Positions 53,901 through 61,768 of a DNA stretch of 64,000 nt are shown here, in pieces; the first letter of the stretch is position 1, and each line of letters begins with the position of its first letter. The position numbers and the translations under genes are program-made. This DNA comes from Klebsiella pneumoniae (GTDB lineage: Bacteria > Verrucomicrobiota > Verrucomicrobiia > Limisphaerales > SXTU01): NCBI GenBank assembly GCA_943330855.2, contig CALQJI020000003.1:62001-126000 (forward strand), written 5' to 3'. The notes under the pieces were generated by a model. The model made no database searches. It had not been told where the DNA came from and was given only the letters and a program-made list of their open reading frames with translations.

Positions 53901-56900
53901 CGGGGGCCAGGAGAGTTTTTCGGTGACGGTGAGGCCGGTGAGTTGTTCTTGGAGGGTGAGTTGCCACTGGCCGGGCTGGGCGAGTGCGCCGAGGTGGAAG
54001 CGGGCTTCCTCACCGGCAGCGCGGAAGAGCGTGGAGTGCAGCGCGCCGGTGGGGTCGCGGAGTTCGACGCGGAGGGGGAGCGGGCCGAGGTCGGTGCTGT
54101 CGGTGGAACGGACGGTTGCCGTGATGCTGACGCCGCTCCCCCTCGCCCGGAGGAGAGGGAGAGACGCAGACCGCGTTGGGTTGAAGCTGACCTGCGCGGT
54201 CATGGCGGCGGGCGCGGTGCGATAGCAGGCGAGCACGGCGACTGGCTCGGTCACGAGGTCAACCGTGACCTCGGTGCGGCCGCTCGCCGTGGTCGTCTTG
54301 ATCGGCTCCTGCGTCACGAGATTGCGCACGGTCCAGCCGGTGCCTTCGAGCGAGACGGGGAGCGCAACGGTTGGCTCGAAGTGGTTTGAGTGCTTGCCCT
54401 TCGTGTCCGCGATGACGATGGCGTAGCGGACGGGACCGGCGTCGAGGCACAGCACGAACGCGCGGCCGGGGTCGGTGGTGGCGAGCGGGGCGACGCCGGT
54501 CTGCGTGACGGCGGCGGTGAGCGGGGCGCGCCAGTTGTCGGCGAACTCCTTCGCGAGGTTCGCGTGCGAGTCGGCGGTGAAGCCGCCGAGTTCCCAGAGC
54601 TGCTTCACGGCGGGAGCGAGCTTGGTAGCGCCGGCAACTTCCACTAGGCAATCGCCGGTGAGCAGCACCTTGCCGCCGCGTTGCTGGAAGGCGGCGAGGG
54701 CGGCGGCGAGTTCGGTTTCGAGCGGCTGCTGCTGGCGCACGAGGAAGAGGACTTTCACGGCGGCGGGGATGCCTTTCTCCACCGCGACCACGTCGTCCAC
54801 GACGACGGGCGCGCAGCCGAGGCGCGTGAGGTGGCTGTAGAGCGCGTGATAAACGTATTGGGCGTGGCCGCCGGCGAAGACCTGCTGCGACGCGGTGCTG
54901 AGGATGGCGAAGTGGCTGTCCGGCTGCGCGCGCGTGGCGATGGCTCCGAACTGCGTGACGAACGCGAGGCCCTTCGCGCGACGGGTGAGCACGGCCAAGC
55001 CGGCGTCCTCCTGCATCGGCACGCCCGCGCCGGCGACGCCGCGCGCGAATGCGTGGAGCAGGCTCTTCATCGAGCCTTCGGGCGAGGTGCCCCAACTGGT
55101 CGTGAGCCAGACGGGGCGCTCGGGGGCGTTGCCGCGCGCCCAGTCGGTGGTGAAGCCGGCGGACAGCGGCCAGTCGCCGAAGTCGGTGTAGGTGCCGTAG
55201 AAGCTCGCAGCCATGTCGCCGAAGAGCGCGCGCGTGCGTTTGAGGCCGTCGTGGCCGGCGTTTTCGAGCAGCAGGCATTGGGTGTCGGGGCGCACTTCGC
55301 GGACGGCGTCGTTGTAGAGCTTGTTGTGCTGGCCCCAGCCGAGGTCTTGCTGCGCCTTCCAGTTCGCCACGGCGCGGCGCTGGAGTTCGAGGGCTTTCGC
55401 GCGGGCGGCGGGGTCGGAGGAAAACTTGTTGTCCGTGTGGAACTGGCGCTCCTCTTTCGTGAGTGAAGTGAAGCCGGCCTTCGCCAGGTTTTCGCCGAGC
55501 GCGCGATTGCGGTCGCCGACGTGAGCGTCGGTGGGGACGCCGCCTTCGGAGTAGCCGCCGAGCTGCGGGAACCACGAGTAGTTCACGCCCCACGCGGAGG
55601 GATAGTCGGCGGTCTGCTGCGTGTAGAGCTGGAGCTTGCGGACCATGCGGTCAACGGTCGGCGCGTAGCTGTGGTGGTAGGAGAGGGATTCGAGGTAGAG
55701 CCCCTCGCCGCGCATCGGCGTGAGGTCGGCGGAGCGGAGGCCGTGGCGGAGGAGGCGTTCGAGGAGAAGGTCGTTCTCGGCGCGCTTGAGGCGGGCCTCG
55801 GGCGGGCCGACGCCGGCTTGCGCGAGAGACGGTATGGCCGTGTCCAGATAGCTGCGGTGGCTTGAAGCGGCGACCATTTGCACGCCGGCGTCGGCGAGGA
55901 GTTTCAAGCCGGCGTCGTTCGTGGGCCACTGACCAGTGCAATGGCTCGTGGTGTGGGTGAAGAAGGAACTGCGCGGCTCCCACGGGACGATGGTGATGGC
56001 GATGCGCGCGGACTTCGCGGTGCCGGATTCGACCCAGAGCTCGTGGTCGCCGGGCGGGAGGTCGGCGGCGCGGAGGGTGAAGGCGCGGGAGTCGTAGTCG
56101 GTGTGGGTGACGGCGGGGAGGGTGAGAGTGCCGGGGACTTGCAGTCGCCGCGCTTCGGCTGCGGGGGCAACCGACGGCGGCTGCAAGCCGCCGGCACGGA
56201 GCATCAGCTTCGCCTCGCCGCCTGGGAAACCACGCGGAGCGAGCACGGTGAAGAGCGGTTCCTCGTGCGGGGCGAAGACGGCGCGGCCACGGTGGGAGAC
56301 GAGCCAGAGCTGGTTCGCGGGCGCGGGCGTGGAGGCAGTGACGGCCTCGGCTTTCATCAGCTTGCGCAGGCCTTCGCTGGTCACGGTGACGCCGGCTTCC
56401 GGCGCGGCTTTCTCCACCTTGCCCAGCGCAGAGAGCGTGAAGTCGCCGAAGCTCGACTGGTAGCGGACGCCGACGGGGAGCCAGATGACGAGCGGGTTGA
56501 AGACGGCGGCTTCGCGAAGGAGCGAGTCCTTGCCGGACTGGAGCGTCACGCGCACGGGCACCGGTGCGCCGCGTTCATCCACGCCGTCGAAGCGCACGGG
56601 GGCGCAGCGGATTTGCACCTCGTCGCCGACGATGCGGAGCGCGGGGTGGTCGGACTTGAGTTGGCCGGCGTCGAGCGCGAGCGGGAGGTCGCCGGGCGTG
56701 AGGACGAAGCGGCCCGGCTCCAGTTTGCGCCGGCCTTCGAGGGAATAGGTGAAGGTGAGTTCGGTCAGCGGGCCGTTGGTGACTTGCTTGGGAGCAATGA
56801 GTTCGTCGCCACCGAGTCGGACGCGAACGGGCACGGTCTGCGCGGCGGTGAAGGCCGGAATGCGCCGCCAGAAGAGGCGCGGGGCGAGCGGTTGCTTCGG

Positions 56901-57131
56901 ATCTGCGGCGTCCACGAAGCGAAAGAGCGTGCCGCTCGGCCCGTCGCCCTTGAGGATCGAGTCGAGGTCGTCGAGGGATTTGTCGGGGGTGGCCGGTTTT
57001 TTGGCGGGGGGTGTTTGCGCGCCCGCACTCCAACCGGACAAGAGTAGGAGCAACAGAAGTCCGAAAGCAGCCACGAGCCGGCTACTTTTCTTCCTTCTTC
57101 GCTGCGCCGCCGAGGGTAACATCAACTCCAT
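50961..57131 (-). CDS. Giant secreted protein, unknown family (2056 residues)
   Basis: 2056 residues from the ATG at 57131, overlapping the TPR gene upstream by 50 bp. A signal peptide (LVAAFGLLLLLLLSGWSAGAQ) opens it. Not recognised as a whole. By eye: beta-rich parts to about residue 370; a long alpha/beta part (about 390-770) with SWFPQLGGYSEGG and a later FQQRGGKVLLTGDCLVE segment like the glutamine-amidotransferase fold of large glycosidases; a flavodoxin-like part (about 1110-1290); a beta-propeller of WD/PQQ-like repeats (about 1380-1740); and a C-terminal galactose-binding-like domain (LTVDLGKPTPLRLVATYERV). Three repeat-derived stretches lie in linkers. Last gene of the ExbBD-DUF4159 run. 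Function unknown. Confidence 0.85.
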   Translation of the reverse strand: MELMLPSAAQRRRKKSSRLVAAFGLLLLLLLSGWSAGAQTPPAKKPATPDKSLDDLDSILKGDGPSGTLFRFVDAADPKQPLAPRLFWRRIPAFTAAQTVPVRVRLGGDELIAPKQVTNGPLTELTFTYSLEGRRKLEPGRFVLTPGDLPLALDAGQLKSDHPALRIVGDEVQIRCAPVRFDGVDERGAPVPVRVTLQSGKDSLLREAAVFNPLVIWLPVGVRYQSSFGDFTLSALGKVEKAAPEAGVTVTSEGLRKLMKAEAVTASTPAPANQLWLVSHRGRAVFAPHEEPLFTVLAPRGFPGGEAKLMLRAGGLQPPSVAPAAEARRLQVPGTLTLPAVTHTDYDSRAFTLRAADLPPGDHELWVESGTAKSARIAITIVPWEPRSSFFTHTTSHCTGQWPTNDAGLKLLADAGVQMVAASSHRSYLDTAIPSLAQAGVGPPEARLKRAENDLLLERLLRHGLRSADLTPMRGEGLYLESLSYHHSYAPTVDRMVRKLQLYTQQTADYPSAWGVNYSWFPQLGGYSEGGVPTDAHVGDRNRALGENLAKAGFTSLTKEERQFHTDNKFSSDPAARAKALELQRRAVANWKAQQDLGWGQHNKLYNDAVREVRPDTQCLLLENAGHDGLKRTRALFGDMAASFYGTYTDFGDWPLSAGFTTDWARGNAPERPVWLTTSWGTSPEGSMKSLLHAFARGVAGAGVPMQEDAGLAVLTRRAKGLAFVTQFGAIATRAQPDSHFAILSTASQQVFAGGHAQYVYHALYSHLTRLGCAPVVVDDVVAVEKGIPAAVKVLFLVRQQQPLETELAAALAAFQQRGGKVLLTGDCLVEVAGATKLAPAVKQLWELGGFTADSHANLAKEFADNWRAPLTAAVTQTGVAPLATTDPGRAFVLCLDAGPVRYAIVIADTKGKHSNHFEPTVALPVSLEGTGWTVRNLVTQEPIKTTTASGRTEVTVDLVTEPVAVLACYRTAPAAMTAQVSFNPTRSASLPLLRARGSGVSITATVRSTDSTDLGPLPLRVELRDPTGALHSTLFRAAGEEARFHLGALAQPGQWQLTLQEQLTGLTVTEKLSWPPTENWKLNTEHFSSVPDVHLVNEPHLGAFTRRTGEKLVILEPGQEALLPAAKKLVEHLTAAGQRARLWQLRGEDFDTIPVRWYPQPDDVARLQFVSAGQLVGWRGNLVPFIDKVKRTHVPERGGYAEDGPFFMVGADCVVFSGGLLAESLRAVTPWMNSPNAPGRAQGRLVVCFSPFAAGKQVAALVGNDLAGLEKAAEKLAELTAARTATDARAGGLQPPSLAPVSETRRLQVAGTPQPVATPLRDFTPLQRTVKLLANTRGQAAVFLDGKADTLAFVDETGRVTATVAAEAGVVAQARMDDRGRVWTLTARGTAKDKAWHFENAHELTLRALAPDGTLQTEVTAYTGETHDLPPDHEAGVRIAPDGESYAFGRRASVLLGKLAATSSASYNDLSFVKNRFEVRNPRFPVGTTFSPDSRHVFFTMDTRPRFGGMGVTSPSPVGCEATLVDAQTGQRLWGLRASGESGAAYAALSGFAAVSKDGAFTALADYEGSILLVDKSGKVVVRESVAKATHRNEARRGPPGGVGVWISENGSVAAWAFSGALHIASGGKLARVAPPEPIVAGGVSADGTLVFAACADGEVLAFAPDGAKQWTFASGGQNPQLATTRANEVLVANNIGELIHLDRNGKETRRVNLATAADRAQHPVQPAANGQRPVPPLEARDPGTLALAQLQLGAKRVAAWKPAGPGSAAFGREFFAVTTPIELNAGAAEGEFFVHLVYRRPEGNSETTVTTTGADGAEKFTLDLRTPQFRILDIPMRGPGVKVTVSADGPLEVAECSLWSFKWPGGNKLYVAPAGGSGDPLATASSKGVKGGGELNLDDLIDAGGASGKAKEAKIYVFNPDPDQVKGPYLKPSADPMTALNGRRFGNGKLPDWVSGKPNYKGAWLTVDLGKPTPLRLVATYERVNRQSAVSANFALFSGFDAKENEGGELLATAVGSDQFWRVFPVNAPKVTLIGIHIFGGSERPEGLSEAEAY
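53193..53267. repeat. In-frame palindrome in the giant gene, copy 2 (AGGLQPP type)
   Basis: GTGCCGGCGACTTGCAGTCG and CGGCTGCAAGCCGCCGGCAC are imperfect inverses around about 30 bases. On the sense strand it reads AGGLQPPSLAPVSETRRLQVAGT. A second copy of the same kind is at 56129-56198. Confidence 0.9.
53873..53900. repeat. In-frame heptamer repeat GTTCAGT in the giant gene
   Basis: Four units (GTTCAGT, GTTCAGT, TTCCAGT, TTTCAGT) in exact 7-bp phase, reading TENWKLNTEHF on the sense strand. It is related to the ACTGAAT word at 36086-36106. Confidence 0.88.
56129..56198. repeat. In-frame palindrome in the giant gene, copy 1 (AGGLQPP type)
   Basis: GTGCCGGGGACTTGCAGTCG faces GCTGCAAGCCGCCGGCAC. 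The sense strand reads AGGLQPPSVAPAAEARRLQ, close to copy 2 (53193-53267) at both DNA and protein level although they are about 980 residues apart in unrelated domains. Confidence 0.9.
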
Positions 57132-58569
57132 AAGTGAGGGTGAGATCCTGGTGGGCGCGACCCGCCCACGAGGTGTTCAGGTGGACTTTGCAGACGGTCT
57201 TGAGCGTGCGGATGGCGGCTTCCTTGTCGCCCTTGGCGGCGTAGTGGCCGGCGATTTTGTATTGGGCCTCGGGGGCGGCGCTCTTGAAGAAGTTGAGCAC
57301 GCCCACCAGCGTTTGGATGGAGGCGTCGTGCTGCTTCATCGCGCCCTGGCACTCGGCGATGCGGAAGAGCGAGAGCGGCTCGCGCTGGGACTGGTTGTAG
57401 CAGGCGATGGCCTCGGGATACTTGCCGGTGCGGTTGAAGACTTCGGCGAGCCGCCACTGAATCGCGTCGGACTGCTGCGGGTGCTTGTTGAGCATCGCCT
57501 GATAGGCCTCGATGGTGCTTTTCCAGTTGTTCTCCTCGCCGTAGGTCTCGGCGATTTCGGTGTCGGCGACGTATTGGTTCTTCAGCTCGCGATAGACGAG
57601 GCGGGCCTCGGGGCGCTTGCCGCTGGCGCGCAGATAGGCGGCGTATTCGCCCCGGAAGGTGTCGTTGTCGGGGAACTTCTTGGACAGGGCGGCGAACCGC
57701 ACCGTGGCCGCCGGGGTGTCGCCAGCGTAGGCGTGGATGCGCGCGCACCAATGCTCCAGCGCGGTCTTCTCGTCGGGAGTGGCCGTGGGTTGCTTCTCGA
57801 TGAAGGAGACGGCGTTGGTGGCGATGCTCGTGCGGAGCTTCGAGCCTTTCTCCCCGTAGAAGGTTGGGATGTGGTGTGCGTGCATCGCGTCGGCGGTCCA
57901 TTGCGCGAAGACGAGCAGGGCGTCCTTCTTTCGCACGCCGTCCACGAGCGCGAAGGCCTCGGGGGTTCTCTTCTCGACGAGTCGGTGCATGAGCACGCGA
58001 TGCTGCGCGGTGTTGTGCAAGTTGGCGGGGTCGGCGTAGCTGCCGGTCGCGAGGAATTCCATGTGCGCCACCCACTTCTCAGTCTTGCCGAGCCGCCAGT
58101 AGATGGTGCAAACCTCGCTGCGGGCGTAGGCGCCGAAGTCGTTCGTCGGCCACTTGGCGATGACCTTTTCAAAGGCTTTCACGGCCTCCTCGGCGTCGCC
58201 GGTCTGGGTCTGGCAGACGCCGATGGAATACTGCGCGCTGCCGGCGTCAATCGCGTCGGGGAAGTAGTCAATGACGTTGCGGAATTCGCCGATGGCGGCG
58301 TTGACCTGGCCGAGCCGGCGGGTGCATTCCGCGAACATGAGCTGCGCGTAGGAGGCGACCTCGGACTTCGTGTGGAGCTGGAGGAACAGCTCGTATTCGG
58401 AGCGGGCGGACTTCCAGTTGCTCTGCTCGGCGTAACGCTCGGCGCGCGTGAGTTGGTGGCGCTCCTCCTCGGTGAGGCGGGTCCAACGCTCGGCGGCGAG
58501 GCGTCCGTAAATCGACGTGGCCGACAGCAGGCCACAGAACAACAGGGGGAGAAGAAGGCGATTTTTCAT
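57082..58569 (-). CDS. Exported TPR protein
   Basis: 495 residues with a signal peptide (LLLPLLFCGLLSATSIYG; no lipobox). Between residues 35 and 480 it has about ten TPR-like pairs, for example ARSEYELFLQLHTKSEVASYAQLMFAECTRRLGQ and AFEKVIAKWPTNDFGAYARSE. The pattern resembles the YbgF/BamD-type periplasmic TPR proteins. It lies between exbD and the giant gene, overlapping the latter by 50 bp, so the two are probably co-translated. Probably a periplasmic scaffold in the same machine. Confidence 0.9.
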   Translation of the reverse strand: MKNRLLLPLLFCGLLSATSIYGRLAAERWTRLTEEERHQLTRAERYAEQSNWKSARSEYELFLQLHTKSEVASYAQLMFAECTRRLGQVNAAIGEFRNVIDYFPDAIDAGSAQYSIGVCQTQTGDAEEAVKAFEKVIAKWPTNDFGAYARSEVCTIYWRLGKTEKWVAHMEFLATGSYADPANLHNTAQHRVLMHRLVEKRTPEAFALVDGVRKKDALLVFAQWTADAMHAHHIPTFYGEKGSKLRTSIATNAVSFIEKQPTATPDEKTALEHWCARIHAYAGDTPAATVRFAALSKKFPDNDTFRGEYAAYLRASGKRPEARLVYRELKNQYVADTEIAETYGEENNWKSTIEAYQAMLNKHPQQSDAIQWRLAEVFNRTGKYPEAIACYNQSQREPLSLFRIAECQGAMKQHDASIQTLVGVLNFFKSAAPEAQYKIAGHYAAKGDKEAAIRTLKTVCKVHLNTSWAGRAHQDLTLTYGVDVTLGGAAKKEEK

Positions 58570-58595
58570 GCGCTTGGCTGAGTGGGGAAATTTTT

Positions 58596-58664
58596 AGCCA
58601 CAGATGAAATACAGATGAAGAACCGCCATTTTCACCGTGTTCAATCTGGGTTTCATCTGTGGCT
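58596..58664. repeat. Palindrome of family B between the TPR gene and exbD
   Basis: AGCCACAGATGAAATACAGA at the left and TTTCATCTGTGGCT at the right. It starts 27 bases before the TPR start and ends 12 bases past exbD. Family members are at 15307, 61094 and 61681. Confidence 0.88.
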
Positions 58665-58676
58665 CAAAAGCCGGGT

Positions 58677-59084
58677 TCACTTATCAACTTCAGTGGCGAG
58701 CACGATGGCTGCGTCGCACTGGTTCACGATGTCCATGAGCTTCACGGCGCTGCCGTAGTCCACGCCACGGTCAATGTTGATGATGACCGCGCGGTCCTTG
58801 GTGCCGGCGAGCTTGGCGGTGATGCCGGCCTTGAGCTGCTCCCAAGTCGTCTTCTCGCCGTTGAGGAATACGTCCTTCTGCATGTTGAGCTGCACGGAGA
58901 CGCTCTTGTTCTCGGCGTTCTTGGCGGTCGAGGCCTTGGGCAGCTTGAGGTCGATGCCCGTCACGTTCACGAAGGTCGTGGCGACCATGAAGATGATGAG
59001 CAGCACCAGCGAAATATCAATCATCGGGATGAAGTTGATGGCCGCTATCGGCTCATCCGAGTCATCTTGGAGGTCCATTGCCAT
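58677..59084 (-). CDS. exbD: ExbD/TolR-family proton-channel protein
   Basis: 135 residues from the ATG at 59084. N-terminal INFIPMIDISLVLLIIFMVAT carries the single transmembrane helix with the conserved proton-relay Asp in the MID motif (Asp24 or so), followed by a periplasmic domain with LKLPKAS and RAVIINIDRGVDYG. It forms a proton-driven stator with the ExbB protein upstream (22 bp apart). It would energise a TonB-like or TolA-like partner. Confidence 0.95.
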   Translation of the reverse strand: MAMDLQDDSDEPIAAINFIPMIDISLVLLIIFMVATTFVNVTGIDLKLPKASTAKNAENKSVSVQLNMQKDVFLNGEKTTWEQLKAGITAKLAGTKDRAVIINIDRGVDYGSAVKLMDIVNQCDAAIVLATEVDK

Positions 59085-59105
59085 AAGCGGGGTGCGAGTT
59101 GGGAA

Positions 59106-59738
59106 TTACTTCTTGGCCGTCGCGGCGGCGAGCTGCGAGCGCAGGTCGCGGTAGGCTTGGAAGGCCTGAGACTCCAGCTCCAGCGCCATGTTCGAGATGG
59201 CCTTGCTAAAGTAGTTGTAAAACATCAGCGCCGGGATGGCCACGAGCAGGCCGGTGGCGGTGGCCACCAGCGCCTCGGAGATGCCCGCCGCGATGACGCT
59301 CGGCCCGCCCATGCCCTGCGTGGCGATGTCCGAGAAGGCGGTGATGATGCCTTTGCACGTGCCGAACAGCCCGACGAACGGCGAGATGGAGGCGATGGTG
59401 GCGAGGATGGGCAGGTATTGCTTCAGCCGCGCCATCTCGCCGCGCAGGGTGAGGACCATCACGCGCTCGGCGTCGGCGCTCTCGGCGTCGCGGCCGGACG
59501 CGGCCTCGGCGAGAATCATCGCGGCGAGGGGCGACTCGCTCTGGCGGCAGCGCTCGAGCACCTGGTCATACTGCTTCTTCTCCAGCAACTCCTTGACGCC
59601 GTCGCGCAGCGACTGCGTGGCGACGCGCACCTGCTTGAAGAAGGCGAGGCGCTCGAGCACCACGCCGATGCTGATGACCGAGAGTAAAATCAACGTGGCC
59701 ATCGTCATGCCACCCGCAACAATCCATTCCCACAACAT
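59106..59738 (-). CDS. exbB: ExbB/TolQ-family proton-channel protein
   Basis: 210 residues from the ATG at 59738. Three transmembrane helices: TMATLILLSVISIGVVLERLAF, ILATIASISPFVGLFGTCKGIITAF with the conserved Gly/Thr-rich channel segment, and ISEALVATATGLLVAIPALMFYNYF. The large cytoplasmic loop has the MotA/TolQ/ExbB family sequence. Pairs with ExbD just downstream. The gap to the DUF4159 gene (284 bp) is filled mainly by a palindromic repeat. Confidence 0.95.
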   Translation of the reverse strand: MLWEWIVAGGMTMATLILLSVISIGVVLERLAFFKQVRVATQSLRDGVKELLEKKQYDQVLERCRQSESPLAAMILAEAASGRDAESADAERVMVLTLRGEMARLKQYLPILATIASISPFVGLFGTCKGIITAFSDIATQGMGGPSVIAAGISEALVATATGLLVAIPALMFYNYFSKAISNMALELESQAFQAYRDLRSQLAAATAKK

Positions 59739-59821
59739 AGGTTTTTTCTTTGGTTAACGGTTAACTGACGTGTTCTGAATCAAATCTGTGGCAAGCAAAT
59801 CGGGGCACGGTCCACGACGCG

Positions 59822-59950
59822 CGCCTTCTCTCTTCCTCGGAGGAGGGGAGAAGGTGGCCGCAGGCCGGATGAGGGGTGGGGCCACCAACGCCGACGCACG
59901 TAACCCCTCACCCCAACCCTCTCCCCTCATCCGATGAAGGGAGAGGGAGG
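59822..59950. repeat. Palindromic element family F, copy 2
   Basis: TCTCTCTTCCTCGGAGGAGG and inverse-type CTCATCCGATGAAGGGAGAG with GGCCGCAGGCCGGATGAGGG in the middle; same words as 34651-34777. It sits within a gene run between the DUF4159 gene and exbB. The remaining bases of the gap show no gene. Confidence 0.85.
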
Positions 59951-60022
59951 AGAAGCGCGGCGTGGTTCCACTGCGTTGCTGCCGGATGGCACTCGCAATC
60001 GGTGTGGGAGAAAGGTGCGCGC

Positions 60023-61078
60023 TCACTTCTTCCCCCCCTTGCCTTCCAGCATCATCTTCCACTCGCTGTAGCCGGCCATCGCCTGCGCGAGGATGTTCAC
60101 GCCGAGCTGATACGACTGCTCCGCCGACTCCGCGCTGGTGCCGCCGTGCGTGTCTTTCCACGCGTCCGTGATGGAGCCTTGATGGTAGAAGGCCACCCAG
60201 CGTCCGTCCTTCTTCCAGCCCAGCGCGCGCGTGCCGCTGTGCGCCCAGAGCGGCGGCGCGCCATCCAGTGGATACGGGGCGCGGTAAATCGGGTCGTCAT
60301 CTGGAATCTCCACCGCCGCGACCTCGGGCAGCACCGTCTGCATGAACCGCATGAACACGCTGTGGAACTGGTTCCCGCCGTTGTCGGCGAAAATCATGCC
60401 CCGGTTCTCCAGCAGGTAACTGCGGACAGCCTTCACCTCACGCGGGTCGAAGCGGAAGGGGTAGCTGCCCACCATGAACACCACCGGCGGCGCGCGACCC
60501 TTCACGTAGCGGCCGAGCTCCAGCAGCGTCGCGTCCATCGGGATGGTCGAGACCGGCATCTTCGCGCGCCGGCCAAATTCTTTCGTCAGGTTCTCGTCCG
60601 CGCCGTTGCGCAGGTTGAAATCCCAGTTGCCGCCCTCGTAGCGCACGCGCACGAAGCTGAAGCGCACGCCCTCGCGGCCTGCCGCGTAGCCTGCCGGGCC
60701 AGCGCCCTCGCCCTGGCCGATTTTGTATTCGTTGGCGGTGACTTCCTTGAGATTGAGCGGCGTGAGTTCGAGTGGCGGCACCTCGAAGACGACCGAGCTG
60801 TTGGGGTTCACCAGCACGCGTTTGCGCTGCACCTTCTTCACCTGAACCTTCATCTGCTTAATCATCGCCTTGGGCTTGCCGGAGCCTTTGACGAGGTCGT
60901 AGCTCTTCTTGCAGCCGGGGATGAACGCCGGCAGCACGAGCATCAGCAGCAGGCCGACGTGGCCGAGGAAGGAGTAACTGAAGTATCGCTTCAGCCGCCC
61001 GTGCTTGCCCTGCCAATACGCCGCGTCAGGCCGGAAAGGATTCCAGATGCGCGCCACAGGATGGGGCTGAGCAGGCAT
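60023..61078 (-). CDS. DUF4159 membrane protein
   Basis: 351 residues from the ATG at 61078. One helix near the N-terminus (FLGHVGLLLMLVLPAFIPG, about residues 37-57) followed by a Lys-rich linker and a DUF4159 domain: FSFVRVRYEGGNWDFN, VFMVGSYPFRFDPREVKAVRSYLLENRGMIFADNGGN and a C-terminal HQGSITDAW. DUF4159 is related to the alpha/beta fold found next to MoxR/vWA modules; it could act as a surface glycan or protein-binding module. In this run it precedes exbB. The transmembrane topology resembles TonB (short cytoplasmic N-terminus, one helix, basic linker). Function unknown. Confidence 0.92.
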   Translation of the reverse strand: MPAQPHPVARIWNPFRPDAAYWQGKHGRLKRYFSYSFLGHVGLLLMLVLPAFIPGCKKSYDLVKGSGKPKAMIKQMKVQVKKVQRKRVLVNPNSSVVFEVPPLELTPLNLKEVTANEYKIGQGEGAGPAGYAAGREGVRFSFVRVRYEGGNWDFNLRNGADENLTKEFGRRAKMPVSTIPMDATLLELGRYVKGRAPPVVFMVGSYPFRFDPREVKAVRSYLLENRGMIFADNGGNQFHSVFMRFMQTVLPEVAAVEIPDDDPIYRAPYPLDGAPPLWAHSGTRALGWKKDGRWVAFYHQGSITDAWKDTHGGTSAESAEQSYQLGVNILAQAMAGYSEWKMMLEGKGGKK

Positions 61079-61093
61079 CCCAAACTAGTTTTT

Positions 61094-61195
61094 GGCCACA
61101 GCTGGAACACAGCTGGAACACAGATGCAGCGATGCTCCGTAACGCTGCGATGCAGATGAATCCAATCTGTGTTTCATCGGTGTTTCATCGGTGGC
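61094..61195. repeat. Palindrome of family B between DUF4159 and the single-pass gene
   Basis: GGCCACAGCTGGAACACAGC at the left and TGTTTCATCGGTGGCT at the right, with repeated ACAGCTGGAAC and GTTTCATCG words. The inner GATGCAGCGATG pairs with GCTGCGATGCAG-type words. It fills the 134-bp gap between the two genes. Confidence 0.88.
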
Positions 61196-61212
61196 TAAAA
61201 TTTTTCCGCGTC

Positions 61213-61641
61213 TCACTTCAAGTCCTTTAGCAAGTCGTCGTTCTTCGAGGAGAACGGGCTTTTCGGCAACTCGCCGGGCTTGGCGACCTTGTCTATCCCG
61301 AGAATCTTCTCGGCGTCGGCTTGGCGGTTGGTGCTGACGGGCGCGGGGGCCTCGGGCACGGAAACCGTTTTGGTGGACGCGGCGGGGGCGTTCGTCACGG
61401 CCGCGGGCGGGGCGTTGGTGCCACCGGCTTTGGCGGCGTCCTCGGCCTCCTTCTTCTTCAAGGCGGCGTCCTCGAGGGCGGCCTTGGCTTTGCTCGCCGC
61501 TTCCCGCTGCTGGTGGCCCCAGTAGCTGAAGCCGCACAGCCCAGCGATGAGCAGGGCATGAAACACGGCGCTCACGCCGGTCCACTTCCACAGGATTTTC
61601 AGCGGCACATTGCCGCGCACGTTTTCAGGTTTCGGTTGCAT
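61213..61641 (-). CDS. Single-pass TonB-like protein with Ala/Lys/Pro linker
   Basis: 142 residues from the ATG at 61641 (MQPKPENVRGN). A short basic N-terminus, one helix (about residues 15-37, GVSAVFHALLIAGLCGFSYWG), a Lys/Ala/Glu-rich coiled stretch (AKAALEDAALKKKEAEDAAKA) and a Pro/Thr/Val-rich linker with PEAPAPVS. This is the layout of the N-terminal half of TonB/TolA, without a C-terminal receptor-binding domain. It lies between the large TPR gene and DUF4159, in an ExbBD cluster. A role as the energy-transducing shaft is inferred; no family is recognised. Confidence 0.7.
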   Translation of the reverse strand: MQPKPENVRGNVPLKILWKWTGVSAVFHALLIAGLCGFSYWGHQQREAASKAKAALEDAALKKKEAEDAAKAGGTNAPPAAVTNAPAASTKTVSVPEAPAPVSTNRQADAEKILGIDKVAKPGELPKSPFSSKNDDLLKDLK

Positions 61642-61680
61642 CGTGTTCAAAGGGTTCCGTTGCCACTGAGTCTGGATTCT

Positions 61681-61755
61681 TAGCCACAGATTGAACACGG
61701 ATTAAACATGGAACATCGGCCAGCCGAGTCCGCATCCGTGTTTCATCCGTGGCTA
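61681..61755. repeat. Palindrome of family B before the large TPR gene end
   Basis: TAGCCACAGATTGAACACGG at the left and CCGTGTTTCATCCGTGGCTA at the right. It lies between the converging flow of the large TPR gene (stop at 61769) and the single-pass gene start (61641). Confidence 0.88.
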
Positions 61756-61768
61756 ACAATGGGGCCGC

